From the NCBI GenBank assembly GCA_019117485.1, contig DWZQ01000029.1:43118-107117 (forward strand): DNA of 64,000 nt, given 5' to 3'. The stretch's first letter is position 1. Each line of letters starts with the position of its first letter. The notes beneath the pieces were generated by a model. The model worked only from the letters and a program-made list of their open reading frames with translations. It had not been told where the DNA came from and made no database searches. A program made the position numbers and the translations under genes. This DNA comes from Candidatus Agathobaculum intestinipullorum (GTDB lineage Bacteria; Bacillota; Clostridia; Oscillospirales; Butyricicoccaceae). This document shows positions 40,010 through 48,916 of the stretch, one piece after another.

Positions 40010-42277
40010 TCAAATCAGGGTGAGGATCTTGGCAAATTCCGCGCGGGTAAAGCTGCCGCCCGGCTGGAATGTGCCGTCCGCATAGCCGCCAAACAGCCCT
40101 TCCTGCTTGCACAGCACGACCGCTGCGCGCCGGTCCGCCGGGATATCGGCCGCATCCTGAAACGCGGCGATCTCTTTCTCTACCGTCTGCTCATCCGGCA
40201 GCGTCGCACCGCGCTGCACCAACAGGTTAGCGAACAGCTGCGCCGCATCCGCGCGCAAAACCGGCTGATTGGGCTGGAAATTTTCAGCCAGTCCGTCAAG
40301 CAGGCCTGCGGCCTCCACCGCACTGACCTCAGGCGTGTACCACGCGTCCGCAGGCAGGCCTTCCATCGGCGTTTCCGCCTCCGGCAGCGACAGGCTGCGC
40401 GCAACCGTCGCGCACACCTCGGCCTGCGTGATCAGCTCGTCCGGACGGAATAGTCCGCCCGAGCCTTGCATCAGACCTTTGTCTGCAACCGTCTGGATGT
40501 ATCCCGCCGCCCAGTGGGTTGCCTGCACGTCGGAAAATCCGGCCACCGTAGTTTCGGAACGGATATAGGGCGTGTGCAGCGCCTGATAGCAGTCGCTTTT
40601 CTTGTTGAGCACGCTGTCCAGCTGCGCAAACGTCAACAGGAAGCTTTCCGTATAGGCGCGGCGGGTTTCGCTTTCGTACTCGTTATAATAGAACGTCACG
40701 CCCTCCTCGCTCATGCGCGGGAAGGAATACAGGTAAATCGGATGTTCGTCGGGCAGCAGCTGCTCCACCGTTTCCATGTAGCCGCTGACAAGCAGATCGC
40801 CCGCCTGATACTGCGTGCCGGTGCGCAGGTCGAACGCAAGGCAGTTATTCCATACCGATGCGCCCGCGCCCTTACCGCTGATGCAGTTTGCCCAGACAAC
40901 CAGCACCGACCCCTCGACCGACGCGCCGTAGCTGCCCTCCAGCGCCTCGTATTCCGCCGTCACCGACGGCCCTTTCAGGAAGAATGCGCGGATGGCGTCG
41001 TTGATGGATTTCTGCACCGTCCCATCGGGCAGGCCGCTGATCTCAGGGAAATCGACGTTCCAGCCATGTTCGGTGCCGTCCGCCTGATAGCCCATGAATT
41101 TTTCATAGTGCACGGTTTTGGCTGTGATGCCGCTGCCTAAGTTAAATGAGTCGGGCTGCTCGCTGAGCGTTGTGCCGGTGGACAGGTTGATATAGCGCAG
41201 CCGGCCGTCTTGCGTAACACGCACGACGTTTTCGCTCAGGATCGCCGGGTTTTCCGCGTTTTTGAGGTTGGCATAATAGCCGCCGTTTTTCTTAAAAAAG
41301 ATCAGGCTGCCGTCTTCGGTGCCATGCCACGACAGGCCGTAGCGCAGTTCGGTAAAACCGCCGACATAGCTGCTCGTGCGATAGGCGATATTGCCGTTGG
41401 CATCGACTGCGGCAACCGAGCCGTCCTCGCTACGGGCGGCATACAGCCCGTCGCCCATGTAGGACAGATAATAGTAGGTCGGCGCGATGAGCTGGCGGCC
41501 GGTGGTGTCGATCAGCCCCCAGCGGTTGACCTGCTGTACCATCGCCACATCCCCGTGAAATTCCGAAATCGTCTTATACAGGAATTCGGTCAGGTATTTG
41601 CCGGATGAGAGCGAATACAGCGCCTGATTGGCGCCGTCGGACAGGATAACCGTATCGCCGCCGTAAATGGCCATGTAAGACGGCTGCACGCCGCTTTCCA
41701 ACGTGTATCGCGCATTGCCTTCGGTGTCGATGACGAGGTACTGCCCTTCCGCCGTGCGCACCAGTGCAAGCCCCTCTGAAAATACGCCCGCCTCGGTAAA
41801 CTCGCCGTCAAAGGCCGGGCTGCCGTCCGGCTTGACATAGGAGTACCGCCCGGAGGCCGGGCCTTTGCACAGCAGCAGGCCGTCCGAGAAAAAGCCGACC
41901 GCGCCCGCATACGAACCGGTTTGTTCGCCCGTCAGCGTGTAATACACGCTGTGGTCGGCATAACGGTAGGCGATCGCGTCGTCCGAAAACTCGACCGACA
42001 GCGGCGCGTCCTGATAAGGTACCACCAGATGGCCCTCGCGGTCGATCACCGCGGTCTGCCACTTTTCGTTTTCGACCGCGGCAAGGCCGCAATCGGCAAA
42101 TTCGCCTGCCTGCGCGTAGGCATAAGGCAGTATGGCGCGGCCGCTCTCGTCCAGATAGCCGTAACGGGTCACACCATCCACGCCGGTACGCTGGGCAGGG
42201 AAGATCGTCCCAGCCGCCGCCGCACCGGTCAGCATCAAACAAGCCGCAAACAAGGCGGCAATGGTTTTTTTGAGCAT
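40010..42277 (-). CDS. Surface protein with WG-type repeats, DUF3298-like domain and S-layer homology domains
   Basis: 755-residue exported protein. A signal peptide (KKTIAALFAACLMLTGAAAA) is followed by WG/KWG-like beta repeats (about 30-370; GYLDESGRAILPY, GLIDTTGRQLIAP), a region at about 395-570 that resembles the RsiV/PdaC (DUF4163/DUF3298) fold (YQADGTEHGWNVDFPEISGLPDGTVQKSINDAI, FYYNEYE), and three SLH motifs (about 580-755; FSDVQATHWAAGYIQTVADKGLMQGSGG, then AFQDAADIPADRRAAVVLCKQEGLFGGYADGTFQPGG). SLH domains bind pyruvylated wall polymers, so the protein coats the cell surface. Promoter at 42314-42342. Confidence 0.88.
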   Translation of the reverse strand: MLKKTIAALFAACLMLTGAAAAGTIFPAQRTGVDGVTRYGYLDESGRAILPYAYAQAGEFADCGLAAVENEKWQTAVIDREGHLVVPYQDAPLSVEFSDDAIAYRYADHSVYYTLTGEQTGSYAGAVGFFSDGLLLCKGPASGRYSYVKPDGSPAFDGEFTEAGVFSEGLALVRTAEGQYLVIDTEGNARYTLESGVQPSYMAIYGGDTVILSDGANQALYSLSSGKYLTEFLYKTISEFHGDVAMVQQVNRWGLIDTTGRQLIAPTYYYLSYMGDGLYAARSEDGSVAAVDANGNIAYRTSSYVGGFTELRYGLSWHGTEDGSLIFFKKNGGYYANLKNAENPAILSENVVRVTQDGRLRYINLSTGTTLSEQPDSFNLGSGITAKTVHYEKFMGYQADGTEHGWNVDFPEISGLPDGTVQKSINDAIRAFFLKGPSVTAEYEALEGSYGASVEGSVLVVWANCISGKGAGASVWNNCLAFDLRTGTQYQAGDLLVSGYMETVEQLLPDEHPIYLYSFPRMSEEGVTFYYNEYESETRRAYTESFLLTFAQLDSVLNKKSDCYQALHTPYIRSETTVAGFSDVQATHWAAGYIQTVADKGLMQGSGGLFRPDELITQAEVCATVARSLSLPEAETPMEGLPADAWYTPEVSAVEAAGLLDGLAENFQPNQPVLRADAAQLFANLLVQRGATLPDEQTVEKEIAAFQDAADIPADRRAAVVLCKQEGLFGGYADGTFQPGGSFTRAEFAKILTLI

Positions 42278-42313
42278 AGTTGTTTTCCATCCTTGGGGAT
42301 TATTGATACTTAA

Positions 42314-42342
42314 ATTATACCGTTTTGCGGCATCCTACTCAA
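42314..42342 (-). promoter_or_regulatory. Promoter of the S-layer-homology gene
   Basis: Minus strand -35 TTGAGT (42337-42342), 17 bp spacer, consensus -10 TATAAT (42314-42319), 37 bases before the start. Confidence 0.75.
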
Positions 42343-42420
42343 TAGTACCCAAAAAAGTGTAACATTTGTGACATGCACCCGAAGAATATTACAGTTTTAT
42401 TGCACCGATTACAAAAACAA

Positions 42421-42444
42421 AAATGCCCCCGGATGGGGGCATTT
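42421..42444 (-). terminator. Terminator of the decarboxylase-darA-holB-ricT operon
   Basis: AAATGCCCCC-GGAT-GGGGGCATTT; on the minus strand it runs into TTTGTTTTTG, eight bases after the ricT stop. Confidence 0.88.
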
Positions 42445-42451
42445 ATAGCGG

Positions 42452-43543
42452 TTATTCCGCATCATCGGATGGTTCTGGCTCGCCGTTTTCCACGCCGGAC
42501 GCACCTTCCCCGGTACCCGGCTTGCGGCGGCGGCGCCCACCCCGACGGCGGCGGCGGCGCGGCGCGCCTTCCGCACCGGCATTTTCGGTTTCAGGCACAT
42601 CCTCAGGCGCTTCGTCGGCCTGTCCGGCCGGACGCTCCTTTTTCACCGGCTTGGCGGCCTGCTCGGCAGCCGCCTGCTCCATGCGGCGGCGCTCCTCGGC
42701 CATCGCAGCCGCGTTCTGCCGGTTGCGGCACGCGCCCTTGACCACGCAGCAGTCCACGCACTGGAACTCGGTCAGCGAATGTTCGGGGCTGTCGTCCAGC
42801 TGCACCTTGCAGGTGCCGCGCAGCATCTGGGTGGAAATCACCTTGCCGCGCCCCTCGGGCGTATCGACTACGCTGCCCTGCCGGGGCGTGACCTTTTGCA
42901 GCTCTGCATAGGCTTCATGTTCATATTTCAGGCAACACATCAGGCGGCCGCACACGCCCGAGATTTTCGCCGGGTTGAGCGACAGGTTCTGATCCTTTGC
43001 CATATTGATCGAAACCGGGTGAAAGTCCTCCAGATACGAGCAGCAGCACAGCTCACGCCCGCAGGTGCCCAGCCCGCCGATCATCTTGGCCTCGTCACGC
43101 ACGCCGATCTGCCGCAGTTCAATACGCGTGCGGAACACGCCCGCCAGATCCTTGACCAGCTCGCGGAAGTCGACGCGCCCGTCGGCGGTAAAGTAGAACA
43201 GCATCTTGTTCATATCGAACGTACATTCCGCCCGAACCAGATTCATCTCCAGTCCGCGCTCCTCGATCTTGCGCTTGCAGATGACAAACGCGTCGTCCGC
43301 GCGCTTTTTGTTGCGCGCGACCGTCTTTTTATCCGCTTCGGTCGCCACGCGCACCATGCGCTTGAGCGGCTGGACGACCGTCTGGTCGGGCACCTCGGTG
43401 TTGCCCTGCACGCACTCGCCGTATTCCAGCCCGCGCGCCGTTTCGACGATAACGTCCTCGCCCGCATTTACCTGCACGCCCTGCGGATCAAAATAATACA
43501 TTTTTCCGCCCGTTTTAAAACGGACCCCAATAATCGTCGTCAA
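42452..43543 (-). CDS. ricT: PSP1-domain protein, RicT (YaaT) family
   Basis: Subunit of the Y-complex (RicA-RicF-RicT), which carries iron-sulfur clusters and directs RNase Y maturation of mRNAs in Bacillus. The PSP1 domain includes GLGTCGRELCCCSYLEDFHPVSINMAKDQNLSLNPAKISGVCGRLMCCLKYE with the conserved cysteines. The last 80 residues add a coiled-coil/acidic linker and an Arg-rich patch (RRRRRRGGRRRR), longer than in Bacillus, perhaps for RNA contact. It is the last gene of the operon, 18 bases after holB. Confidence 0.93.
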   Translation of the reverse strand: MTTIIGVRFKTGGKMYYFDPQGVQVNAGEDVIVETARGLEYGECVQGNTEVPDQTVVQPLKRMVRVATEADKKTVARNKKRADDAFVICKRKIEERGLEMNLVRAECTFDMNKMLFYFTADGRVDFRELVKDLAGVFRTRIELRQIGVRDEAKMIGGLGTCGRELCCCSYLEDFHPVSINMAKDQNLSLNPAKISGVCGRLMCCLKYEHEAYAELQKVTPRQGSVVDTPEGRGKVISTQMLRGTCKVQLDDSPEHSLTEFQCVDCCVVKGACRNRQNAAAMAEERRRMEQAAAEQAAKPVKKERPAGQADEAPEDVPETENAGAEGAPRRRRRRGGRRRRKPGTGEGASGVENGEPEPSDDAE

Positions 43544-43561
43544 AAAAGAAATCCTCCTACG

Positions 43562-44446
43562 TTACAGAAAGCAGATGCGCCACGCATCGGCTGTGAGCGC
43601 GTTTGTGACGGCCGCCGCAGCAGCGTTGCGCGAAACGCGGCCAATCAGCACGCCGGTAAAATCATAAAGCCGCAGCAGCCGGTCCGCCCCGACCGTCTGC
43701 GCCAGTTTTTGCGTCTGCTGCCGGAGCGCGCCCTCAATGGGTGACTGCGGCAGTCTCTTCGCGGCAAACACCGCGTCGCGCAACGCGCTTTGCAGCACGC
43801 CGAGCACGCCGATGAGCGCCCGGCGCGGCGCTTTCTCGAGCGCAAGGGCGGCCAGCATCATGCGGTCCTCGCGTCTGGCGGCAACGGCCTCGAGATAGGG
43901 CGCGAGCAGCGCCGCCGCTTCGGCCGCGTCCGTCCCATCCGCCTCCCCCTGCGGGGCAAGTGCAAACTTGGTGCAGCGCGAGCGCACGGTTTGCAGCAGC
44001 GTGTCCGGCCGACTGGTCGTGAGCACGAAAAAGGCGTAGGCCGGCGGTTCCTCCAGCTCTTTGAGCAGCGCGTTCTGCGCCATCGGGTTTAAGTTGTGTG
44101 CATGCCGGATAACGGTCACACGACGTGCGCCGTCGTTCGGCACGACTGCGTTTTCCGCCTTGATTTGACGCGCAAGATCGACCTTCAACTCGTTCTCGCC
44201 TTCGTCGATAATGGCCAGATCGGGATGCACGCCCATGTCCACCTTACGGCAGGACAGGCATGTCCCACATGGGCGCGCGCCCTCCGCTTCGCACAGGATG
44301 CCCGCCGCGACCGTATTGGAAACGGCTTTCAAAGCCGCCGGGTCGTCCCCCGAGAGCAGCACGGCCTGCGGAAAACGGCCGGAAAGCGCCCTTCCCAGCG
44401 CGTCGTGCAGGGCTTTGCCGCCGGGCAATTTGTCAAAAGCGGTCAC
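43562..44446 (-). CDS. holB: DNA polymerase III delta-prime subunit
   Basis: Clamp-loader subunit of 294 residues. The AAA+ fold has a degenerate P-loop (LLSGDDPAALKA) as usual for delta-prime, a four-Cys zinc module (CEAEGARPCGTCLSC, about 52-66), NALLKELEEPP and the trans-acting SRC motif (TVRSRCTKF). The GTG start overlaps the darA stop by four bases. Gene order decarboxylase, darA, holB, ricT is standard for Firmicutes, except that tmk, usually between the first two, is missing. Confidence 0.92.
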   Translation of the reverse strand: MTAFDKLPGGKALHDALGRALSGRFPQAVLLSGDDPAALKAVSNTVAAGILCEAEGARPCGTCLSCRKVDMGVHPDLAIIDEGENELKVDLARQIKAENAVVPNDGARRVTVIRHAHNLNPMAQNALLKELEEPPAYAFFVLTTSRPDTLLQTVRSRCTKFALAPQGEADGTDAAEAAALLAPYLEAVAARREDRMMLAALALEKAPRRALIGVLGVLQSALRDAVFAAKRLPQSPIEGALRQQTQKLAQTVGADRLLRLYDFTGVLIGRVSRNAAAAAVTNALTADAWRICFL

Positions 44447-44766
44447 AGCTTTTCAAAGCGTTCCACGTTCAGCACAAATACGGTCGCGCCGCCGACCTCA
44501 ACCTGCACGGGCGTGGACGGGAAAAAGCCCATACCCAGTTCGGCGGTCGTCGGGATGATCTGCTTGCGCGAGGAGGAATGCTCACGGATGATGTCGAAGC
44601 ACTCGTCGAGTTTGGACTCGTCAAGACCGATCAGCACGGTGACGTTGCCGGCCTTGAGGAAGCCGCCCGTCGTCGCCAGCTTGGTGATCTGGAAGCCCGC
44701 CTTCATCAGCGCGTTTATCACATCCTGGGCATCATCATAATTGATGATCGCAAGTACCATTTTCAT
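44443..44766 (-). CDS. darA: Cyclic-di-AMP receptor, PII-like (DarA/PstA)
   Basis: 107-residue trimeric PII-like protein that binds c-di-AMP. Family motifs: MVLAIINYDDAQDVINALMKAGFQITKLATTGGFLKAGNVTVLIGL with the TTGGFL loop, and the C-terminal VGGATVFVLNVERFEKL. It is coupled to holB by a GTGA overlap. An AGGAGGATATTTTGCT site precedes ATG 44766. Confidence 0.95.
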   Translation of the reverse strand: MKMVLAIINYDDAQDVINALMKAGFQITKLATTGGFLKAGNVTVLIGLDESKLDECFDIIREHSSSRKQIIPTTAELGMGFFPSTPVQVEVGGATVFVLNVERFEKL

Positions 44767-44792
44767 AGCAAAATATCCTCCTTTGCGGTGGT

Positions 44793-46232
44793 TCAGCCGA
44801 TCACGACCGTGATCTCACCGATCTCATTGTACCATCTTTCGCGGATAAGTTCAATGTGCGCGCGGCTAATTTTCTCCCCCGGCCAGAGCAGCGGCACGCC
44901 GGGCGGATAGGGCGTAACCGGGCGCGCGCATACCAGCCCCTCGGCGTCGCCCGGATGGACGCGGCCGGTTTTGGAAAACCATGCGTCGCGCACGCGCATC
45001 ACCCGCTCGGCGGGCGGGAAGGGCACGCAGGCCGACGGCCCCTCGGCCGGGCTGCGGCGCAGCGCGATCCGGCGCAGCCCGCGGCGCAGCCGGTACAGCG
45101 CCGGGCCGGAGTCCGCACAGGTCAGGATAAACACCACGTTGCGCGCGTCTGCCATTTCACAGGCGACGCCGCATTCGCTCCATAGCATATCGGCCAACCG
45201 GTGGCCGGTCACATCCGTGCCCGCTGTGCAGATGGTCAGACGGCAGGGGTCGAGCGCAGGGTAATCGGCCATCACCAGCGGCAAAAAGCAGGTGCGGCGC
45301 GCGACGTAATCACGCAATGCGCCGCAGGTCTCGGCGGCGCGCTGGTACGCCGCGCGGCCCGGGCCTTCGACATAGGCGCGGGCGAGGTCGATCGACGCCA
45401 TGATCGGGTAGGACGGGCTGGACGTGCCGAACAGCGCGGTATTTTCCCGCAGCGCCGGTTTATCCGCGCCCGCGCTGGTCAGCAACACCGCACCCTGCCC
45501 AAGGCAGGGCAGCGTTTTGTGCATGGACAGCACGGCGTAGTCCGCGCCCTCGGCAACCGGGGAAGGCAGGCCGACGGCGGGAAAATGCGCGCCATGCGCG
45601 CCGTCGACCAACAGCAGTTTGCCGTACCCGCGGCACAGGTCGGCAAAGGCGGGGATAGCGCGGCGGATGCCGTAATAGGTCGGGGAGGTGAGGAAAACCG
45701 CCTTGATCTCCGGGTGCTCCTGCAACATGCGTTCGGCCTCGGCGGGCGACAGCGCGCCCGAGATTCCAAACGGCTCGACGAGCGGTGCGGAAATAAAATA
45801 GGGTGTGATGTCAAGCAGCGCGCAGGCGTGGCAGACCGACTTGTGGCACTCACGGTCGAGCAGCACCGCGCCGCCGCGCCCGACTGCGGTGGCCAGCATG
45901 GCAAGGATGCCCTGCGTTGACCCGCCGGTCAGGAAAAAGCAGTCGTCCGCGCCGAAATACAGCGCCGCGGCGACCTCCGCATCGCGGATCGGGCCGTCGC
46001 CCAGATAGAGGTTGCCTGCGCCGTAGGTTTCGGTAAAGTCGATCGAAAAGACCTCGGCAAAGCTGTTGAACAGCGGCTCGCCCTTGTGGCCGGGCATGTG
46101 GAACCGCGCCGAATCCCCGGTTGCGAGCAGTTGCAGCGCGTGGAACAGCGGCGCGCCGGTGAACGGCATCAGGCGGTTGATCTGCCGGTGGGTCAGCTGG
46201 GGGCGTGGGTGCGCCTGCCGGCGGCGGAACAT
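44793..46232 (-). CDS. Orn/Lys/Arg decarboxylase family PLP enzyme
   Basis: 479-residue pyridoxal-phosphate enzyme of the short Orn/Lys/Arg decarboxylase group. It has FHMPGHKG, the family opening LGDGPIRDAE, the FFLTGGSTQG phosphate loop, VDGAHGAHF (PLP Asp) and the Schiff-base lysine in SMHKTLP. These stand-alone homologues, commonly encoded with tmk/darA/holB, are annotated as aminotransferases or arginine/lysine decarboxylases; the exact amino acid is unknown. GGGGAGGACGCT supports ATG 46232. Promoter at 46313-46342. Confidence 0.88.
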   Translation of the reverse strand: MFRRRQAHPRPQLTHRQINRLMPFTGAPLFHALQLLATGDSARFHMPGHKGEPLFNSFAEVFSIDFTETYGAGNLYLGDGPIRDAEVAAALYFGADDCFFLTGGSTQGILAMLATAVGRGGAVLLDRECHKSVCHACALLDITPYFISAPLVEPFGISGALSPAEAERMLQEHPEIKAVFLTSPTYYGIRRAIPAFADLCRGYGKLLLVDGAHGAHFPAVGLPSPVAEGADYAVLSMHKTLPCLGQGAVLLTSAGADKPALRENTALFGTSSPSYPIMASIDLARAYVEGPGRAAYQRAAETCGALRDYVARRTCFLPLVMADYPALDPCRLTICTAGTDVTGHRLADMLWSECGVACEMADARNVVFILTCADSGPALYRLRRGLRRIALRRSPAEGPSACVPFPPAERVMRVRDAWFSKTGRVHPGDAEGLVCARPVTPYPPGVPLLWPGEKISRAHIELIRERWYNEIGEITVVIG

Positions 46233-46312
46233 AGCGTCCTCCCCTTTCCTTCGCGCGCGTCTCGTCCACAGGGCTGTGTATGGCCGCGCTCCGTCATTTT
46301 CTCTTATAAATC

Positions 46313-46342
46313 AGTATACCACATCGGGCGGAGCGCTTGCAA
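46313..46342 (-). promoter_or_regulatory. Promoter of the decarboxylase-darA-holB-ricT operon
   Basis: Minus strand -35 TTGCAA (46337-46342), 18 bp spacer, -10 TATACT (46313-46318). The rest of the 305-base divergent spacer (46343-46537) contains only the serC promoter region, with a TATAAT at 46470-46475 but no good -35. Confidence 0.7.
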
Positions 46343-46537
46343 ACTTCCGCGTGGCATCAGGAACGGGCGGCACAGAATATGCCGTGCTCTGTCCATAATG
46401 TGCAGACATTCGTCTTTTGTCGGCGGATTTTTGTTTTAATTTCCCGTAGTAAATCCCTTTTGCATATATTATAATGGATATCGTATTCCTATACGGAAAC
46501 AGTATGTTTGATTATTGAAAGGCAGGTAACTATCACT

Positions 46538-47629
46538 ATGGCTGACAATCGTATCTACAATTTCTCCGCAGGCCCCTCTATGCTTCCGGTGCCCGTACTC
46601 GAGCGCTGTGCATCCGAAATGCTGAGTTACAAGGGTTCCGGCATGTCCGTCATGGAGATGAGTCACCGATCTAAGGTATACGATGCGATCATCAAGGAGA
46701 CCGAGGCGGCGATGCGCCGTGTGCTGTCCATCCCGGACAATTACAAGGTTCTGTTCCTTCAGGGCGGCGCGACGACCCAGTTCGCGGCCATCCCGATGAA
46801 CCTGATGAAAACCGGCAAAGCGGACTATGCCATCACCGGCAACTTTGCCAACAACGCATACAAGGAAGCCGTCAAGTTCGGTGATATCCATGTGGCGTTC
46901 TCCTCCAAGGAGGGCAACTTCGACCGCGTGCCGACGCAGGCGGAGCTGGATATCCGCCCGGACGCGGATTACTTCTACATCTGCGCCAACAACACCATCT
47001 ACGGCACCGAGTACCAGTATGACCCCGAAACCCCGGCGGGCGTGCCGCTGGTAGCCGATATGTCCTCGAACATCCTCTCCAAGCCCGTGGACGTATCCAA
47101 GTACGGCGTGATCTACGCGGGCGCGCAGAAGAACATGGGCCCTGCGGGCGTAACCGTCGTCATCGTGCGCGAGGATCTGCTGGGTAACTACCCGCTTGAA
47201 AAGTATCCGGTCATGCTCGACTGGAAAACCATGGCCGACAAGGAATCCATGTACAACACGCCCCCCACGTACGGCATCTATGTGCTTGGCCTTGTGCTCG
47301 AGTGGGTCGAGCAGATGGGCGGCGTAAAGGCGATGCAGGAGCGCGCCGAGAAGCGCTCAAGCCTGCTGTATGACTACCTCGACGGGCAGGACTTCTACAA
47401 GGCGGTTGCCGAGAAGGCATCCCGCAGCCACATGAACGTCACTTTCCGCACCGGCAACGACGAGCTGGACGCGAAATTTGCCAAGGAATCCGCAGCGGCA
47501 GGCATGAGCAACCTGAAGGGCCACCGTTCGGTTGGCGGCATGCGCGCGTCGATCTACAACGCGATGCCGATCGAGGGCGTAGAGTACCTGATCGACTTTA
47601 TGAAGAAGTTCGCGGCGGAAAACGCGTAA
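46538..47629 (+). CDS. serC: Phosphoserine aminotransferase
   Basis: Converts 3-phosphohydroxypyruvate and glutamate to phosphoserine. 363 residues with the SerC signatures YNFSAGPSMLP, SVMEMSHRSK, FLQGGATTQFAAIPMN and the PLP lysine Lys198 in AGAQKNMGPAG; GHRSVGGMRASIYNAM closes the protein. ATG 46538 is used; the open frame upstream lacks a site. serA follows after 73 bases holding two hairpins, so serine synthesis from 3-phosphoglycerate is encoded together (serB not seen). Confidence 0.96.
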   Translation: MADNRIYNFSAGPSMLPVPVLERCASEMLSYKGSGMSVMEMSHRSKVYDAIIKETEAAMRRVLSIPDNYKVLFLQGGATTQFAAIPMNLMKTGKADYAITGNFANNAYKEAVKFGDIHVAFSSKEGNFDRVPTQAELDIRPDADYFYICANNTIYGTEYQYDPETPAGVPLVADMSSNILSKPVDVSKYGVIYAGAQKNMGPAGVTVVIVREDLLGNYPLEKYPVMLDWKTMADKESMYNTPPTYGIYVLGLVLEWVEQMGGVKAMQERAEKRSSLLYDYLDGQDFYKAVAEKASRSHMNVTFRTGNDELDAKFAKESAAAGMSNLKGHRSVGGMRASIYNAMPIEGVEYLIDFMKKFAAENA

Positions 47630-47638
47630 ACGTTTATG

Positions 47639-47676
47639 GGGGGTATCCAATACCCCCTTCGCTCTCTCCGAGCGAA
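47639..47676 (+). repeat. Two tandem hairpins between serC and serA
   Basis: GGGGGTAT-CCA-ATACCCCC (47639-47657) directly followed by TTCGCTC-TCTCC-GAGCGAA (47658-47676), ending in AA rather than U-runs. They lie in the intercistronic message and may stabilise or adjust serC relative to serA. Confidence 0.65.
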
Positions 47677-47702
47677 AACACAAGATAAGAGGAGTGCTTC
47701 CC

Positions 47703-48854
47703 ATGTATAACGTAAAGCTTTACAATAAGATTTCCAAGGTCGGTCTGGAAAAGCTCGACCCGGCCAAGTACACCTGCGCAGAAGATTTTGAGGACTACGA
47801 CGCAGTGCTTGTCCGTTCGGCCAAGCTGCACGACGTCGAATTCCCGAAAAACCTCAAGTGCATCGCGCGCGCGGGCGCGGGCGTGAACAACATCCCGCTT
47901 GACCGCTGCGCACAGGAGGGCATCGTCGTGTTCAACACGCCGGGCGCGAACGCCAATGCGGTCAAGGAGCTGGTTGTCTGCGCGCTGATGCTCGCCTCCC
48001 GCAAGATCGTGCAGGGCGCAAACTGGGTGCAGTCGCTCGCGGGCACGCCGGACATCGGCCCGGCTGCTGAAAAGGGCAAGGCGACCTATGCCGGCCCGGA
48101 AATTTCGGGCAAGCGTCTGGGCGTCATCGGTCTGGGCGCGATCGGCGTTAAGGTAGCGAATGCTGCGGTTTCTCTGGATATGGAGGTCTGGGGCTATGAC
48201 CCGTTCCTGTCGGTTGACGGCGCGCTGGCGCTTTCCCGTTCGGTCAAGCACGTCACCGAGCTTGACCAGATCTTCGCAAACTGCGACTATATCACCATCC
48301 ATGTCCCGCTGACCCCGGACACCAAGAACACCATCTGCGCCGAGTCCATCGCCAAGATGAAGGATGGCGTGCGCATCATCAACCTCGCGCGCGGCGAGCT
48401 GGTCGACACCAAGGCGATGGCCGAGGCGCTCGAGAGCGGCAAGGTCGCGGCCTATGTGTCCGACTTCGCTTCCGACGAAATCCTCGCCCAGCCCAACGCT
48501 ATCACGCTGCCGCACCTCGGCGCATCCACGCCCGAGAGCGAGGACAACTGCGCGATGATGGCGGTCAAGGAGATCGCAGATTACCTCGAGCATGGCACCA
48601 TCCGCAATTCGGTCAACTTCCCGAACCTCAAGGTGCCTTACGAGGGCGGCTACCGCATCTGCATGATCCACAAGAACATCCCGAACATGATCGCATCCAT
48701 CACCGCGGCGGTCAAGTGTAACATTGAGAACATGGGCAACCGCTCTAAGGGCGATTACGCCTACACCATCATTGACACCGCTGAAGCGCCGAGCGAGGCT
48801 AACCTCGAAGCGCTACGCGCGATCGACGGCATGATCTCTGTCCGCGCGATCTAA
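47703..48854 (+). CDS. serA: D-3-phosphoglycerate dehydrogenase
   Basis: First enzyme of serine synthesis. 383 residues: substrate-binding half (ARAGAGVNNIPLDRC), NAD Rossmann motif LGVIGLGAIGVKVANAA, catalytic NLARGELVDT (Arg), the Glu region and HLGASTPESEDN (His), then a C-terminal ACT domain (RICMIHKNIPNMIASITAAVKCNIENM) that suggests serine feedback. The ATG at 47703 follows GAGGAG with eight bases; a GTG at 47694 is too close to it. Ends at a bidirectional terminator. Confidence 0.95.
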   Translation: MYNVKLYNKISKVGLEKLDPAKYTCAEDFEDYDAVLVRSAKLHDVEFPKNLKCIARAGAGVNNIPLDRCAQEGIVVFNTPGANANAVKELVVCALMLASRKIVQGANWVQSLAGTPDIGPAAEKGKATYAGPEISGKRLGVIGLGAIGVKVANAAVSLDMEVWGYDPFLSVDGALALSRSVKHVTELDQIFANCDYITIHVPLTPDTKNTICAESIAKMKDGVRIINLARGELVDTKAMAEALESGKVAAYVSDFASDEILAQPNAITLPHLGASTPESEDNCAMMAVKEIADYLEHGTIRNSVNFPNLKVPYEGGYRICMIHKNIPNMIASITAAVKCNIENMGNRSKGDYAYTIIDTAEAPSEANLEALRAIDGMISVRAI

Positions 48855-48879
48855 TCACCGCTCGATATGGCAAACAAAG

Positions 48880-48909
48880 ACACCGTTCCATGAGGAACGG
48901 TGTTTTTTT
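48880..48909. terminator. Terminator between serA and pgsA
   Basis: ACACCGTTCC-ATGA-GGAACGGTGT followed by TTTTTT; convergent genes on both sides. Confidence 0.88.
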
Positions 48910-48916
48910 GTTGTCT

